Shown: positions 15,036 through 22,663, counted from the stretch's first letter. The stretch is 34,378 nucleotides of DNA from Steroidobacteraceae bacterium (GCA_025451275.1 JANWKR010000001.1:1-34378); one strand, 5' to 3'. The notes: generated by a model not told the origin, from the letters alone. Numbers and translations are program-made.

Positions 15036-16175
15036 GTGAAGCGTGCGCTGGCCGGCGCGCTGCTCGCGCTGGGTCTGGCACGGGCCGCGCTGGCACAACT
15101 GCCGCTCGAGCCGGGCGGGGTCGCGCAGCTGCCGGCGCAGCCGGGCGTGCACTGGGTGTGGGTGAACGACTTCTCGTTCTTCGCCCTGCCCGACGGCAAG
15201 GCGTTCCTGGTCGACGGCGACTCCGGCAGGATGCTCGGCCTGCTGAGCACCGGCTACTCGTTCGATGCGCTCGTGGTGCCGCACAGCGGCGGCGTCATCT
15301 ACTCGCCCGAAACCTACTTCTCGCGCGGCACACGCGGCACCCGTACCGACGTGGTCACGATCTACGACACGGTGCATCTCGCCCCGCTCGGCGAGGTCAA
15401 GATCCCGCCCAAGCGCGCCTCGATCATGGCGATGATGGCCGGCCAGGTGCTCACCGACGACGAGCGCTTCCTGCTCATCTACAACTACACGCCGGCGCAG
15501 TCGGTCACGGTGGTCGACACCCGCGCGCGCAAATTCGTGGGCGAGATCGATACCGCCGGCTGCGCGCTCGTCTACCCGACCGGGCCGCGCAGCTTCTTCT
15601 CGCTGTGCGGCGACGGCTCGCTGCTCGTGGTCACGCTCAACGACCAGGGCAGGGCGGCGAGCCGCACCCGCACCAAGGAGCTGTTCGACGGCCTCAGGGA
15701 TCCGCTCACCGAGAAGGGCGTGCGCGCGGGGGATACCTGGCTGTTCGCATCGTTCGAGGGCACGATGCACCCGTTGAAGATCACCCGCGGCGGCGGCATC
15801 GAGGCGCAGGCCACCTGGCCGCTGTTCAGTGCGCCGGAGCTCGCGCAGCACTGGCGCACCGGCGGCCTGCAGCACCTGGCGCTGCACGCCGCGACCGGGC
15901 GGCTGTACGCGATCGTGCATCGCGGCGGAGCCGAGACGCACAAGGACCCGGGCGCCGATGTCTGGGTGTGGGATCTCGCCTCGCACCGCAAGGTGCAGCA
16001 GATCAGCGCCCGCAACAAGGTGGCTTCGATCCAGGTGACCCAGGACGCCAGGCCGCTGCTGTTCGGCTGCTCCTTCGAGAGCAACCGCCTCGACGTGTAC
16101 GACGTTGCCTCGGGCCACTACCTGCGCAGCGTCGAAGGCCTGGGCATCACGCCCGGCCTGCTGGTGACCCCGTGA
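15036..16175 (+). CDS. aauB: Aromatic amine dehydrogenase heavy (alpha) chain
   Basis: A 379-residue periplasmic seven-bladed beta-propeller, the large subunit of a tryptophan-tryptophylquinone (TTQ) amine dehydrogenase. A signal peptide spans residues 1-20 (ALAGALLALGLARAALA). The mature chain has the repeated short beta motifs and family segments VHWVWVNDF, DALVVPHSGGVIYSPETYFSRG, TRTDVVTIYD, LLIYNYTPAQSVTVVD and GGLQHLALHAATGRLYAIVHRGGAETHKDPGADVWVWD seen in MauB/AauB. The GTG start at 15036 is preceded by a GGGGGCG run. The light-chain gene follows 21 bp downstream. The subunit scaffolds the catalytic light chain and the electron-acceptor docking site. Confidence 0.9.
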   Translation: MKRALAGALLALGLARAALAQLPLEPGGVAQLPAQPGVHWVWVNDFSFFALPDGKAFLVDGDSGRMLGLLSTGYSFDALVVPHSGGVIYSPETYFSRGTRGTRTDVVTIYDTVHLAPLGEVKIPPKRASIMAMMAGQVLTDDERFLLIYNYTPAQSVTVVDTRARKFVGEIDTAGCALVYPTGPRSFFSLCGDGSLLVVTLNDQGRAASRTRTKELFDGLRDPLTEKGVRAGDTWLFASFEGTMHPLKITRGGGIEAQATWPLFSAPELAQHWRTGGLQHLALHAATGRLYAIVHRGGAETHKDPGADVWVWDLASHRKVQQISARNKVASIQVTQDARPLLFGCSFESNRLDVYDVASGHYLRSVEGLGITPGLLVTP

Positions 16176-16196
16176 CGCCGCCTGTGGGTAGCTGAC

Positions 16197-16718
16197 ATGC
16201 GCAATCCGGTCGACCATCTGATGGAGCGCTGGGCACGCGACATGGCGCGCCGCGTGTCGCGGCGGCGTTTCCTCGGCGGCCTCGGCGCGCTGCTGTTCGG
16301 CGCTGCCACCGTACCGCTGCTGCCGGTGGCGCGCGGCGAGACGCCACGACCGGCGGCCGGTGGCGCGGCCGACCCGGGCGATCCGCAGACCTGCGGGTAC
16401 TGGCGCCACTGCGCCATCGACGGCTTCCTGTGCAGTTGCTGCGGCGGCTCGGTGCAGAGCTGCCCGCCGGGCACGGAGGCCTCGGCGGTGACCTGGGTGG
16501 GCACCTGCCACAACCCCGGCGACGGCCACGACTACATCGTTTCGTACAACGACTGCTGCGGCAAGACCGAGTGCGGGCGCTGCCTGTGCAACCGCAACGA
16601 GGACGACAAGCCGCTCTACATGCCGTTCAAGTCCAACGACTACAACTGGTGCGTCGGCAGCAAGGTCGGCATCGCCTACCACTGCTCCACGGCACGCATC
16701 GTCGGCGTCGCCAAGTGA
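16197..16718 (+). CDS. aauA: Aromatic amine dehydrogenase light (beta) chain, TTQ-bearing
   Basis: A 173-residue catalytic subunit oxidising arylalkylamines to aldehydes plus ammonia in the periplasm. A Tat signal is evident (SRRRFLGG at 21-28, hydrophobic stretch to about 45). The cofactor tryptophans are Trp100 (VTWVGTCHNP) and Trp151 (NDYNWCVG), which become the crosslinked TTQ; catalytic aspartates are Asp75 (CAIDGF) and Asp119 (YNDCCG). Fourteen cysteines follow the family pattern. Cys82 (CSCCGG) and Cys126 (TECGRC) are extra relative to methylamine dehydrogenase but present in the Alcaligenes aromatic enzyme as I remember it, so AauA is preferred over MauA. No maturation gene lies between the subunits. 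The cytochrome gene start overlaps its stop. Confidence 0.92.
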   Translation: MRNPVDHLMERWARDMARRVSRRRFLGGLGALLFGAATVPLLPVARGETPRPAAGGAADPGDPQTCGYWRHCAIDGFLCSCCGGSVQSCPPGTEASAVTWVGTCHNPGDGHDYIVSYNDCCGKTECGRCLCNRNEDDKPLYMPFKSNDYNWCVGSKVGIAYHCSTARIVGVAK

Positions 16719-17134
16719 GCGCGCGCGCGCCCGGTGCCGCCGCGGCGCTGCTGGCCGCCGCGGCCACCTGCGTCGCCGCGCCGCCGGCCCTCACGCCCAA
16801 GCCGCAGGCCGACTACATGCTCAACTGCCAGGGCTGCCACTTGCCGGACGGCACCGGCGCGGCCGGCAAGGTGCCCTCGCTGCGCACCTCGCTCGCGCCG
16901 CTACTGCAGAGCGAGGCCGGGCGGCGCTACCTGGTGCAGGTGCCGGGAGCCGCGCAGTCGGCGCTCTCGGATGCGGAACTCGCGCAGGTGCTCAACTGGA
17001 TGGTGCGCACTCTGAGCGCGCGGCCGCCGCCGCAGTTCCGCGAGTTCACGCCGCAGGAGGTGATGCGCTACCGCGCCACGCCGCTGGTCGCGGTGCGCGC
17101 GGCGCGTGTCCGCCTGCTGGGCACGGCGCCCTAG
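16715..17134 (+). CDS. Small mono-haem c-type cytochrome
   Basis: A 139-residue exported cytochrome c. A short Ala-rich signal peptide (residues about 6-22) precedes the haem attachment site CQGCH (Cys38, Cys41, His42). Met96 in LNWMVRTL is the likely sixth ligand. VPGAAQSALSDAELAQVLNWM is typical of small class I cytochromes. The GTG start at 16715 overlaps the stop of the amine dehydrogenase light chain (GTGA), so the two are translationally coupled. The obvious role is electron acceptor for the TTQ enzyme. Its 3' end is one base from the end of the convergent aldehyde dehydrogenase. Confidence 0.85.
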   Translation: MSARAPGAAAALLAAAATCVAAPPALTPKPQADYMLNCQGCHLPDGTGAAGKVPSLRTSLAPLLQSEAGRRYLVQVPGAAQSALSDAELAQVLNWMVRTLSARPPPQFREFTPQEVMRYRATPLVAVRAARVRLLGTAP

Positions 17135-17135
17135 C

Positions 17136-18548
17136 CTAGAGCGCCATGTTCACCACCTGGATGGTGGTGTACTCCTTAAGGCCATCGACGTTGAACTCGG
17201 TGCCGATGCCGGAGGACTTCACGCCGCCGAATGGGGCGAGCGGGTGCAGAGCGCCGTGCTGGTTCACCCAGGCCGTGCCGCACTCGAGCCGGCTGGCGTG
17301 GCGGGCGGCTTCCTGCGCATCGTTGCCCCACACCGAGCCGCCGAGCCCGACGTCGAGCGAGTTGGCGCGCCGGATCGCCTCGTCCACGGTCTTGTACTTG
17401 ATCACGGGGATCACCGGACCGAACTGCTCTTCCTTGACCACGCGCATGTCGTCGGTGGCGTCGGCGATCACGGTCAGCGGGTAGAAGTAGCCCGGCCCTT
17501 CGGTGCGCGCGCCGCCGGTGACGATGCGTGCGCCCTGGGCGCGCGCGTCGTCGACGTAGGCCGTCACCTTGTCCAGCTGCATCTTGTTGGAGACCGGCCC
17601 GATGAGGTTCTTCGGGTCCAACCCGTCGCCCACCGGGATCTTCCTCACGTAGGCGGCGAACTTCTGCACCACGTCCTCGTACTGGTCGGCGTGCACGTAC
17701 AGGCGCTTGAGTGCGGCGCAGGTCTGGCCGGCGTTGATGAAGCAGCCCCAGAACAGCTTCTCGAGCAGCGGCTCGATGTTGGTGCCGGGCAGGACGATGC
17801 CGGCATCGTTGCCGCCGAGTTCGAGCGTCACGCGCTTGAGCGTCTGCGCGGCGCCGCCCATGACCTTCTTGCCGGTCGGGATGGAGCCGGTGAACACGAT
17901 CTTGTTGATGCCCGGGTGCAGCGCCATGTGGTTACCGACCTCGGGACCGCCGGTGACCGCGTTGATGACCCCGGGCGGCAGCACCTGGTTCATCAGCTCG
18001 ACGAGCTTGAGCGTGGAGAGCGGCGTGAAGGGCGAGGGCTTGATGACCACGGTGCAGCCGACGCGCAGCGCCGGCATGACGTGCCAGGCGGCGATGATCA
18101 GCGGCCAGTTCCAGGGCGTGATCGACCCGACCACCCCGACCGGCTTGCGCCGCACGACGATCTTCTGCTTGGCGTCATCCTGGATGGTCTCCTCGGGCAG
18201 CTGCAGCCCCGCGGTGACGCGCGTCCAGGCGGCCGCGCCATGCACCTCGAAGTTGGCACCGGGCCCACTCTGGGTCTTGCCCTGCTCGCGGGTCACGAGC
18301 TCGGACAGTGCCGCGTGGTGCTGGTCGATGAGATCCGCCACCGCCATGAGCTTGGCGACGCGCTCGGCATCGGCCAGTCCCGCCCAGGCGGCGAGGGCGC
18401 CGCGGGCGCTCTCGACCGCCGCGTCCACCAGCGCCACCGAGCCCTGCGGGCAGGCGGCCACCACCGAGCCGTCGGCGGGATTGAGGACGTCGAAGGTGCC
18501 GGAGCCGGGGCTCGGCTTGCCGCCGATGGTGAGTGCGTACGCTGACAT
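17136..18548 (-). CDS. Aldehyde dehydrogenase, probably for arylacetaldehydes
   Basis: A 470-residue NAD(P)-dependent aldehyde dehydrogenase. The Rossmann and catalytic features are complete: TPWNWPLIIAAWHVMPALRVG, Glu243 in LELGGND, nucleophile Cys277 in NAGQTCAAL, EEQFGPVIPVIKY and the closing FGGVKSSGIGTEFN. GGAGACGACC precedes the ATG. It differs clearly from the HpaE paralogue in the same window. Placed convergently at the end of the amine dehydrogenase unit, it is best explained as the enzyme oxidising the aldehyde product (phenyl-, hydroxyphenyl- or dihydroxyphenyl-acetaldehyde) to the acid feeding the hpa pathway. That substrate is inferred from context only. Confidence 0.87.
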   Translation of the reverse strand: MSAYALTIGGKPSPGSGTFDVLNPADGSVVAACPQGSVALVDAAVESARGALAAWAGLADAERVAKLMAVADLIDQHHAALSELVTREQGKTQSGPGANFEVHGAAAWTRVTAGLQLPEETIQDDAKQKIVVRRKPVGVVGSITPWNWPLIIAAWHVMPALRVGCTVVIKPSPFTPLSTLKLVELMNQVLPPGVINAVTGGPEVGNHMALHPGINKIVFTGSIPTGKKVMGGAAQTLKRVTLELGGNDAGIVLPGTNIEPLLEKLFWGCFINAGQTCAALKRLYVHADQYEDVVQKFAAYVRKIPVGDGLDPKNLIGPVSNKMQLDKVTAYVDDARAQGARIVTGGARTEGPGYFYPLTVIADATDDMRVVKEEQFGPVIPVIKYKTVDEAIRRANSLDVGLGGSVWGNDAQEAARHASRLECGTAWVNQHGALHPLAPFGGVKSSGIGTEFNVDGLKEYTTIQVVNMAL

Positions 18549-18575
18549 GGTCGTCTCCGCGGGCAGGGACCAGTG

Positions 18576-18603
18576 ATTGTAAGCGCCCGCGCGCGCGCCA
18601 CAA
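18576..18603 (-). promoter_or_regulatory. Predicted promoter of the aldehyde dehydrogenase gene
   Basis: On the minus strand TTGTGG (18603-18598) and TACAAT (18581-18576) are separated by 16 bp, 28 bp before the ATG. The spacer is an almost pure alternating CG tract. The -10 matches five of six bases, the -35 three of six. Confidence 0.45.
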
Positions 18604-18618
18604 ACTTTCGGCAGCGCC

Positions 18619-19935
18619 CTACAGCGATTTAAGGTATTCGACCAGGTCCTTCTTCTCCTGCGGGCTCAGATGCAGACCGAACTGCACGTCGTAGTGGTCG
18701 ACCACCGCGGCGAGAGTGGCGAAGCGGCCATCGTGGTAGAAGCCGCCCTCCTGGTGCGTCCACAGGCCCTTCAGCGGCGCGGTGCGGTAGCCGCGCGCCG
18801 GGGCGCGGTTGGCCTCGAAGTCGTCGACGCCGAGCTCGGCCGGCGTATGCAGGTTCCAGCCCGGTTCGGTGAAGGTCGGGGGCGCGTGGCAGCTGTCGCA
18901 GTGGCTTGAGGAGAAGACCTGCTGGCCGCGGGCCGCAGCCGCCGCGCTGAAGGAGCCGCGCGGCGCGGCGGGCGCGGCCAGTGCCAGCTGGTAGACGTGC
19001 AGGGCCGGGAGCTTGGGGCTGACCAGGTCCGGGTCATTGCGCACGTTGTCGAAACCGGCGCGCGCCGCCACCGGGAACTGCTCGGCATCGGCGAGCCGCG
19101 GATCGAAGAACGTGCCCTTGCCGTGCATCTCCAGCGTCGCCACGAAGGCGTTCCAGTGCGTGACCGAACCCCAGCCGACCCAGGTATGCAGGTTCACGCC
19201 CGCGAGTCCGAAGGCGGGCGGAATGAGGGTTGCCGCGGTCTTGCCGTCGGGGCGGAAGCCCTTGCCGTCGAGCAGCAGCTCGGCGTCGAACTTGCCCGGG
19301 CCCCAGGCGGCGAGCACCTTGCGTACCGTGGCCTCATCGACCCGCAGCAGCGTCGCCACGGTGCTCAGATCCGGTGCCAGGCCGACGATCGCGCCGACGT
19401 TCAGGTCGCGGTTGGCCCAGCCGTCGAGGCGATGGCCGATGCCCGGCGCGAGCGAGTTGTCCACCGCCGAGTGGCACAGGGCGCACTGGATGCCGACCGA
19501 GCGCAGCGAGGTGCCGCCGGGGGTGAAGAATCCCGTCACGCCGATCACCGCGTTGAGCTTCAGCAGTGCGAGCGTCGTGGCGGGATCGTCGAGATTGACC
19601 TGGCCGCGGCGCAGTGCCTGGATGAGCGATCCCGGCAGTGCATCGACGTCGACCTTGAGCCCGACCGCGAGCGCGGTCTTGGGGCTGACGCCGGCACCGA
19701 CGCCGCCGAAGCGGCTGCCCTCGATTGCCTGGTGCAGCCTGAGGGTGTCGCCCCAGAAGGCTTCATCGCCGAAGGTATCGAAGCGGAACGTGTGGCGGCC
19801 CGCCGCGATCAGGGCGCGCGCCGCATGCTCGGTATCGTGCCCCGGTCCGTCGTCGTCGTCGCACCAGGCGGCCGTGCAGGCGAGGCTCGCAACGCAGACC
19901 AATACCCAGGTAACAGCCGTCAGTTTGCGTCTCAC
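18619..19935 (-). CDS. Di-haem c-type cytochrome of the cytochrome c peroxidase/MauG superfamily
   Basis: A 438-residue periplasmic protein with two haem attachment sites, CALCH (Cys151-His155) and CDSCH (Cys346-His350). The C-terminal YRTAPLKGLWTHQEGGFYHDGRFATLAAVVDHYD is the peroxidase/MauG-type segment. A signal peptide ends about residue 23. The GTG at 19935 is the start because GGGAGAA lies six bases upstream and the signal peptide begins there; the open frame continues upstream without coding character. I recall close relatives as widespread proteins of unknown function in soil bacteria, not tied to amine oxidation. Its nearness to the TTQ enzyme suggests, but does not show, a MauG-like maturation role. 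The aldehyde dehydrogenase follows 70 bp downstream. Confidence 0.85.
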   Translation of the reverse strand: MRRKLTAVTWVLVCVASLACTAAWCDDDDGPGHDTEHAARALIAAGRHTFRFDTFGDEAFWGDTLRLHQAIEGSRFGGVGAGVSPKTALAVGLKVDVDALPGSLIQALRRGQVNLDDPATTLALLKLNAVIGVTGFFTPGGTSLRSVGIQCALCHSAVDNSLAPGIGHRLDGWANRDLNVGAIVGLAPDLSTVATLLRVDEATVRKVLAAWGPGKFDAELLLDGKGFRPDGKTAATLIPPAFGLAGVNLHTWVGWGSVTHWNAFVATLEMHGKGTFFDPRLADAEQFPVAARAGFDNVRNDPDLVSPKLPALHVYQLALAAPAAPRGSFSAAAAARGQQVFSSSHCDSCHAPPTFTEPGWNLHTPAELGVDDFEANRAPARGYRTAPLKGLWTHQEGGFYHDGRFATLAAVVDHYDVQFGLHLSPQEKKDLVEYLKSL

Positions 19936-19961
19936 GTGTGCTTCTCCCGCAGCAGCCGATG

Positions 19962-19978
19962 CATCTAAGTTAGGTGTC
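19962..19978. promoter_or_regulatory. Near-palindromic pair of CATCTAA-type boxes
   Basis: Between the divergent di-haem and sigma genes, CATCTAA on the plus strand (19962-19968) is followed after one base by TTAGGTG (19970-19976), which on the minus strand reads CACCTAA. The minus-strand string GACACCTAAC differs at one base from GACATCTAAC before the DUF4142 gene. It may be a promoter for the di-haem gene recognised by the same sigma factor. Confidence 0.3.
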
Positions 19979-20093
19979 ATGGCGCCGTGCGGCGTGACGG
20001 GCGGAAACGCCGCGCTGGCCCGTCGCGGCGTTCCCCGCGCCCGTGCGCTCACCGGAACGGCATTAAGTCGGATAAGGACGCAACAAGCGCGCC

Positions 20094-20108
20094 GCTCGCG
20101 ACATCTAA
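20094..20108 (+). promoter_or_regulatory. Candidate autoregulatory ECF promoter box
   Basis: Exact second copy of the 15-mer found at 5859-5873, located 31 bp before the sigma-factor ATG. Such autoregulation is usual for ECF sigma factors. Confidence 0.5.
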
Positions 20109-20139
20109 ACAAGGGAGAGCTATTGTTTCCGCCGCCGCC

Positions 20140-20823
20140 ATGACCGAAGCACTCGACACTGCCGCCGCCGTCCTCGCCGATGAGCTGTCGCTCGCGCAGC
20201 GCATCGCGCGCGGCGATCGCGCCGCCTTCGAGGTGCTCATGCGGCGCTACAACCGCCGCCTGTACCGCCTCGCGCGCGCCTCGCTGCGCGACGACGCGGA
20301 GGCCAAGGACGCGCTGCAGGACGCTTATTTCTGCGCCTATCGCTCCATCGGCCAGTTCCGCGGCGATGCGGCGCTTTCCACCTGGCTGTCGCGGCTGGTG
20401 CTGAATGAGTGTGCGGCGCGCCGCCGCCGCTCCACGCGGCGCGAGAATATCGTGCCGATGGTGAGCGCTGACCCGGGCATGGAGGCTGTCGCGCGCGTGC
20501 CGGACGCGGGCGAGCCGCCCGAGCACTGCACCGCGCGCGCGCAGATGCGCAGCGTGCTCGAGCGCAAGGTCGGCGAGCTGCCCGAAATCCTGCGGCTGGT
20601 GTTTGTGCTGCGCTCCATCGAGGAGCTCAGCGTCGAGGAGATCGCCTCCACGCTGTCGATCTCGCAGGACAGCGTGCGCAGCCGGCACTTCCGCGCCAAG
20701 GGCATGCTGCGCGAGTCGCTCGCCAAGGAAATCGATCTCGCCGAAGGCGACATCTACGACTTCGGCGGCGTGCACTGCGACGGCGTGGTGGCGAGCGTGC
20801 TGGCGCGCCTGAACGGCTCGTGA
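20140..20823 (+). CDS. ECF-family RNA polymerase sigma factor
   Basis: A 227-residue RpoE-like sigma factor. Region 2 spans about residues 25-95 (GDRAAFEVLMRRYNRRLYRLARASLRDDAEAKDALQDAYFCAYR... FRGDAALSTWLSRLVLNECAARRR). Region 4 spans about 145-195 (LPEILRLVFVLRSIEELSVEEIASTLSISQDSVRSRHFRAKGMLRE). The C-terminal YDFGGVHCDGVVASVLARL is a short extra tail common in one proteobacterial subgroup. No anti-sigma gene is adjacent, so control is not the classical membrane type or is encoded elsewhere. The ATG at 20140 lacks a well-placed ribosome-binding site; AGGGAG lies about 20 bp upstream and would suit an ATT at 20122, so the true N-terminus may be six residues longer. Confidence 0.9.
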   Translation: MTEALDTAAAVLADELSLAQRIARGDRAAFEVLMRRYNRRLYRLARASLRDDAEAKDALQDAYFCAYRSIGQFRGDAALSTWLSRLVLNECAARRRRSTRRENIVPMVSADPGMEAVARVPDAGEPPEHCTARAQMRSVLERKVGELPEILRLVFVLRSIEELSVEEIASTLSISQDSVRSRHFRAKGMLRESLAKEIDLAEGDIYDFGGVHCDGVVASVLARLNGS

Positions 20824-20850
20824 AACCCGCCCGCCCGGGCCGCTCTAACA

Positions 20851-20868
20851 GCTAAGCTCAGGCTTAGC
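20851..20868. terminator. Stem-loop downstream of the sigma gene
   Basis: A perfect 7-bp inverted repeat, GCTAAGC-tcag-GCTTAGC, 28 bp after the sigma stop and 128 bp before opgG. No T-tract follows, so it may be a weak or Rho-assisted terminator, or a protein-binding site. Confidence 0.35.
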
Positions 20869-20995
20869 GGAGGCTGTCGGCCCCCTCCGACACGCAATTC
20901 AGAACACCGGGCCGGTCCCGGCTGGCACACTGCGCGCCATGCGGTCCGCGATGCTCTGCTTGCGGTAAAGAGACCAAGACAATGCGGGTGCGTGC

Positions 20996-22663
20996 ATGTG
21001 GCCTTGCATGCGGCGGTCGGCCGTGATCGCTTCGTTCGTGCTCGCGTCTCTGCTGTTGGCACAGACCGCGGGGCCCCCAGCGCCCGCTCCCGCTCCGGCC
21101 AGTCCGCCGCCGGCTGCGCCGCGCGAGCGGCCCGCCGCCGCACCGGCGCCCGCGAAGAGCGCTGCGGTCGCGGCCGCGCCGGCGAAGAGCGCGGCACGGC
21201 CCGAGTCCGCGGTTTTCAGCTTCGCCAATGTGCGACAGCTGGCACAGCAGCGGGCCCAGCACGACTATCGGGCCATGCCTGACAACCTCCCCGCGAGCCT
21301 CGCGAATCTCAGCTACGACCAGTACCGGGACATCCGTTTCCGCCCGGCGAGCGCGCTGTGGCACGGACAGGCGCTGTTCGAGGTGCAGTTCTTCCACCGC
21401 GGCTACCGCACGCGCCAGCGCGTCAACCTTTTCGAGGTGAGCAGCGCCGGGGTGAACCCGGTCGCCTACAATCCGCAGTACTTCAGCTTCGGCAAGCTGC
21501 TGAAGCCGCCGAAGGCGCCCGCGAACCTTGGCTATGCCGGCTTTCGGGTGCACTATCCGCTGCAGACGCCGGCTTACAAGGATGAGCTGCTGGTGTTTCT
21601 CGGAGCCTCCTATTTCCGCGTGCTCGGGCGCAATCAGCGCTACGGCGCCTCGGCCCGTGGCCTGGCGATCGACACCGCGCTGCAGAGCGGGGAGGAGTTT
21701 CCCACCTTCACCGACTTCTGGCTGGTGCGGCCGGCGGCCGGCGAGCGCAGCCTGACGATCTACGCACTGCTCGACAGCAAGAACGTCGCCGGGGCCTACG
21801 AGTTCGAGGTACATCCCGGCTCGGTCACGCAGGTCGAGGTACACGGCGAGCTGTATCCGCGCCACGCCATGAACAAGGTCGGCATCGCCCCGCTCACCTC
21901 GATGTTCCTCTTCAGCGAGGACGGCGGACGCCGCTTCGACGACTACCGCCCGCAGGTGCACGACAGCGACGGTCTGATGACCGAGACGGGCCACGGCCAG
22001 TGGATCTGGCGCCCGCTCGGCAATCCGCGCGAGCTGCGGGTCAACCGCTTCATGGACGAGAATCCACGTGGCTTCGGGCTCATCCAGCGCGAGCGCAGTT
22101 TCGGCCACTACGAGGACACCGAGGCGCAATACCAGGCGCGCCCGAGCTACTGGGTACAGCCGCTGGGCAACTGGGGCAAGGGCGGGGTGGAGCTGGTCGA
22201 GATCCCGAGCGACGAGGAGATCCACGACAACATCGTGGCGTACTGGGTACCGGCCCAGAACCCGCCCGCCGGCAAGCCCTTCGCCTTCGCCTACCTGCTG
22301 TCATCCTTCGCCGAGTCCTCCCACTGGCCCCCGGGGGGACGGGTCGTCGCCACCCGCGCCGGCAGCCCCGCAATGGGGGACAATAAGGATCGCTTCCCGG
22401 GCGGGGCACGGCGCATGCTGGTGGACTTCGCCGGCGGGGATCTGGACGGGCTCGAGTCCGCGCAGCCGGTGAAGGCCGAGCTGAGCACGGGCAACGGGCA
22501 GACGCAGGCGCTGACGGTGGAGCGGGTGCCGCAGACCGGGGCGTGGCGGGTGGCCTTCGTGGTGTCGCCCAAGCAGCAGAAGAAGCCGGTCGACCTGCAG
22601 TGCTTCCTCACGCTCTATGGCGAGGTGTTGACGGAAACGTGGGTATACCAATGGACACCGTGA
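20996..22663 (+). CDS. opgG: Periplasmic glucan biosynthesis protein G
   Basis: A 555-residue periplasmic protein for synthesis/branching of osmoregulated periplasmic glucans. A signal peptide covers about residues 5-23 (MRRSAVIASFVLASLLLAQTA), followed by an unusual Ala/Pro/Lys-rich linker to residue about 68, then the two-domain OpgG fold: FSFANVRQLAQQRA, DIRFRP, ALWHGQALFEVQFFHRG, GYAGFRVHYPL, ASYFRVLGRNQRYGASARGLAIDT, AMNKVGIAPLTSMFLF and VHDSDGL. The start could be ATG 20996 or ATG 21008; both keep the signal peptide. Its last 13 bp overlap the opgH start, giving translational coupling. The linker is not a normal part of E. coli OpgG. Confidence 0.95.
   Translation: MWPCMRRSAVIASFVLASLLLAQTAGPPAPAPAPASPPPAAPRERPAAAPAPAKSAAVAAAPAKSAARPESAVFSFANVRQLAQQRAQHDYRAMPDNLPASLANLSYDQYRDIRFRPASALWHGQALFEVQFFHRGYRTRQRVNLFEVSSAGVNPVAYNPQYFSFGKLLKPPKAPANLGYAGFRVHYPLQTPAYKDELLVFLGASYFRVLGRNQRYGASARGLAIDTALQSGEEFPTFTDFWLVRPAAGERSLTIYALLDSKNVAGAYEFEVHPGSVTQVEVHGELYPRHAMNKVGIAPLTSMFLFSEDGGRRFDDYRPQVHDSDGLMTETGHGQWIWRPLGNPRELRVNRFMDENPRGFGLIQRERSFGHYEDTEAQYQARPSYWVQPLGNWGKGGVELVEIPSDEEIHDNIVAYWVPAQNPPAGKPFAFAYLLSSFAESSHWPPGGRVVATRAGSPAMGDNKDRFPGGARRMLVDFAGGDLDGLESAQPVKAELSTGNGQTQALTVERVPQTGAWRVAFVVSPKQQKKPVDLQCFLTLYGEVLTETWVYQWTP

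Noticed and set aside
14451..16682. Very long antisense open frame (743 codons) under hpaR and the amine dehydrogenase genes
   Set aside because: It is the complement of three well-identified genes, its translation is Arg/His/Ala-rich without family features, and such frames are expected in very high-GC DNA. The same applies to other long antisense frames, for example 4944-6509 and 22615-24210.
18582..18598. Alternating CG tract as a Z-DNA signal
   Set aside because: Short and expected in DNA of this composition; it is simply the spacer of the predicted aldehyde dehydrogenase promoter.
18619..19935. Calling the di-haem protein MauG outright
   Set aside because: It shares the C-terminal peroxidase-type segment and two haem sites, but overall it looks like a separate widespread di-haem family; proximity alone does not establish TTQ maturation.
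19936..20775. Upstream extension of the di-haem gene frame
   Set aside because: The extension is antisense to the ECF sigma factor; the signal peptide and ribosome-binding site place the start at 19935.
20982..21026. Short upstream reading frame of 14 codons overlapping the opgG start
   Set aside because: It has an ATG and a stop but only a weak purine stretch upstream; too short to distinguish from chance.
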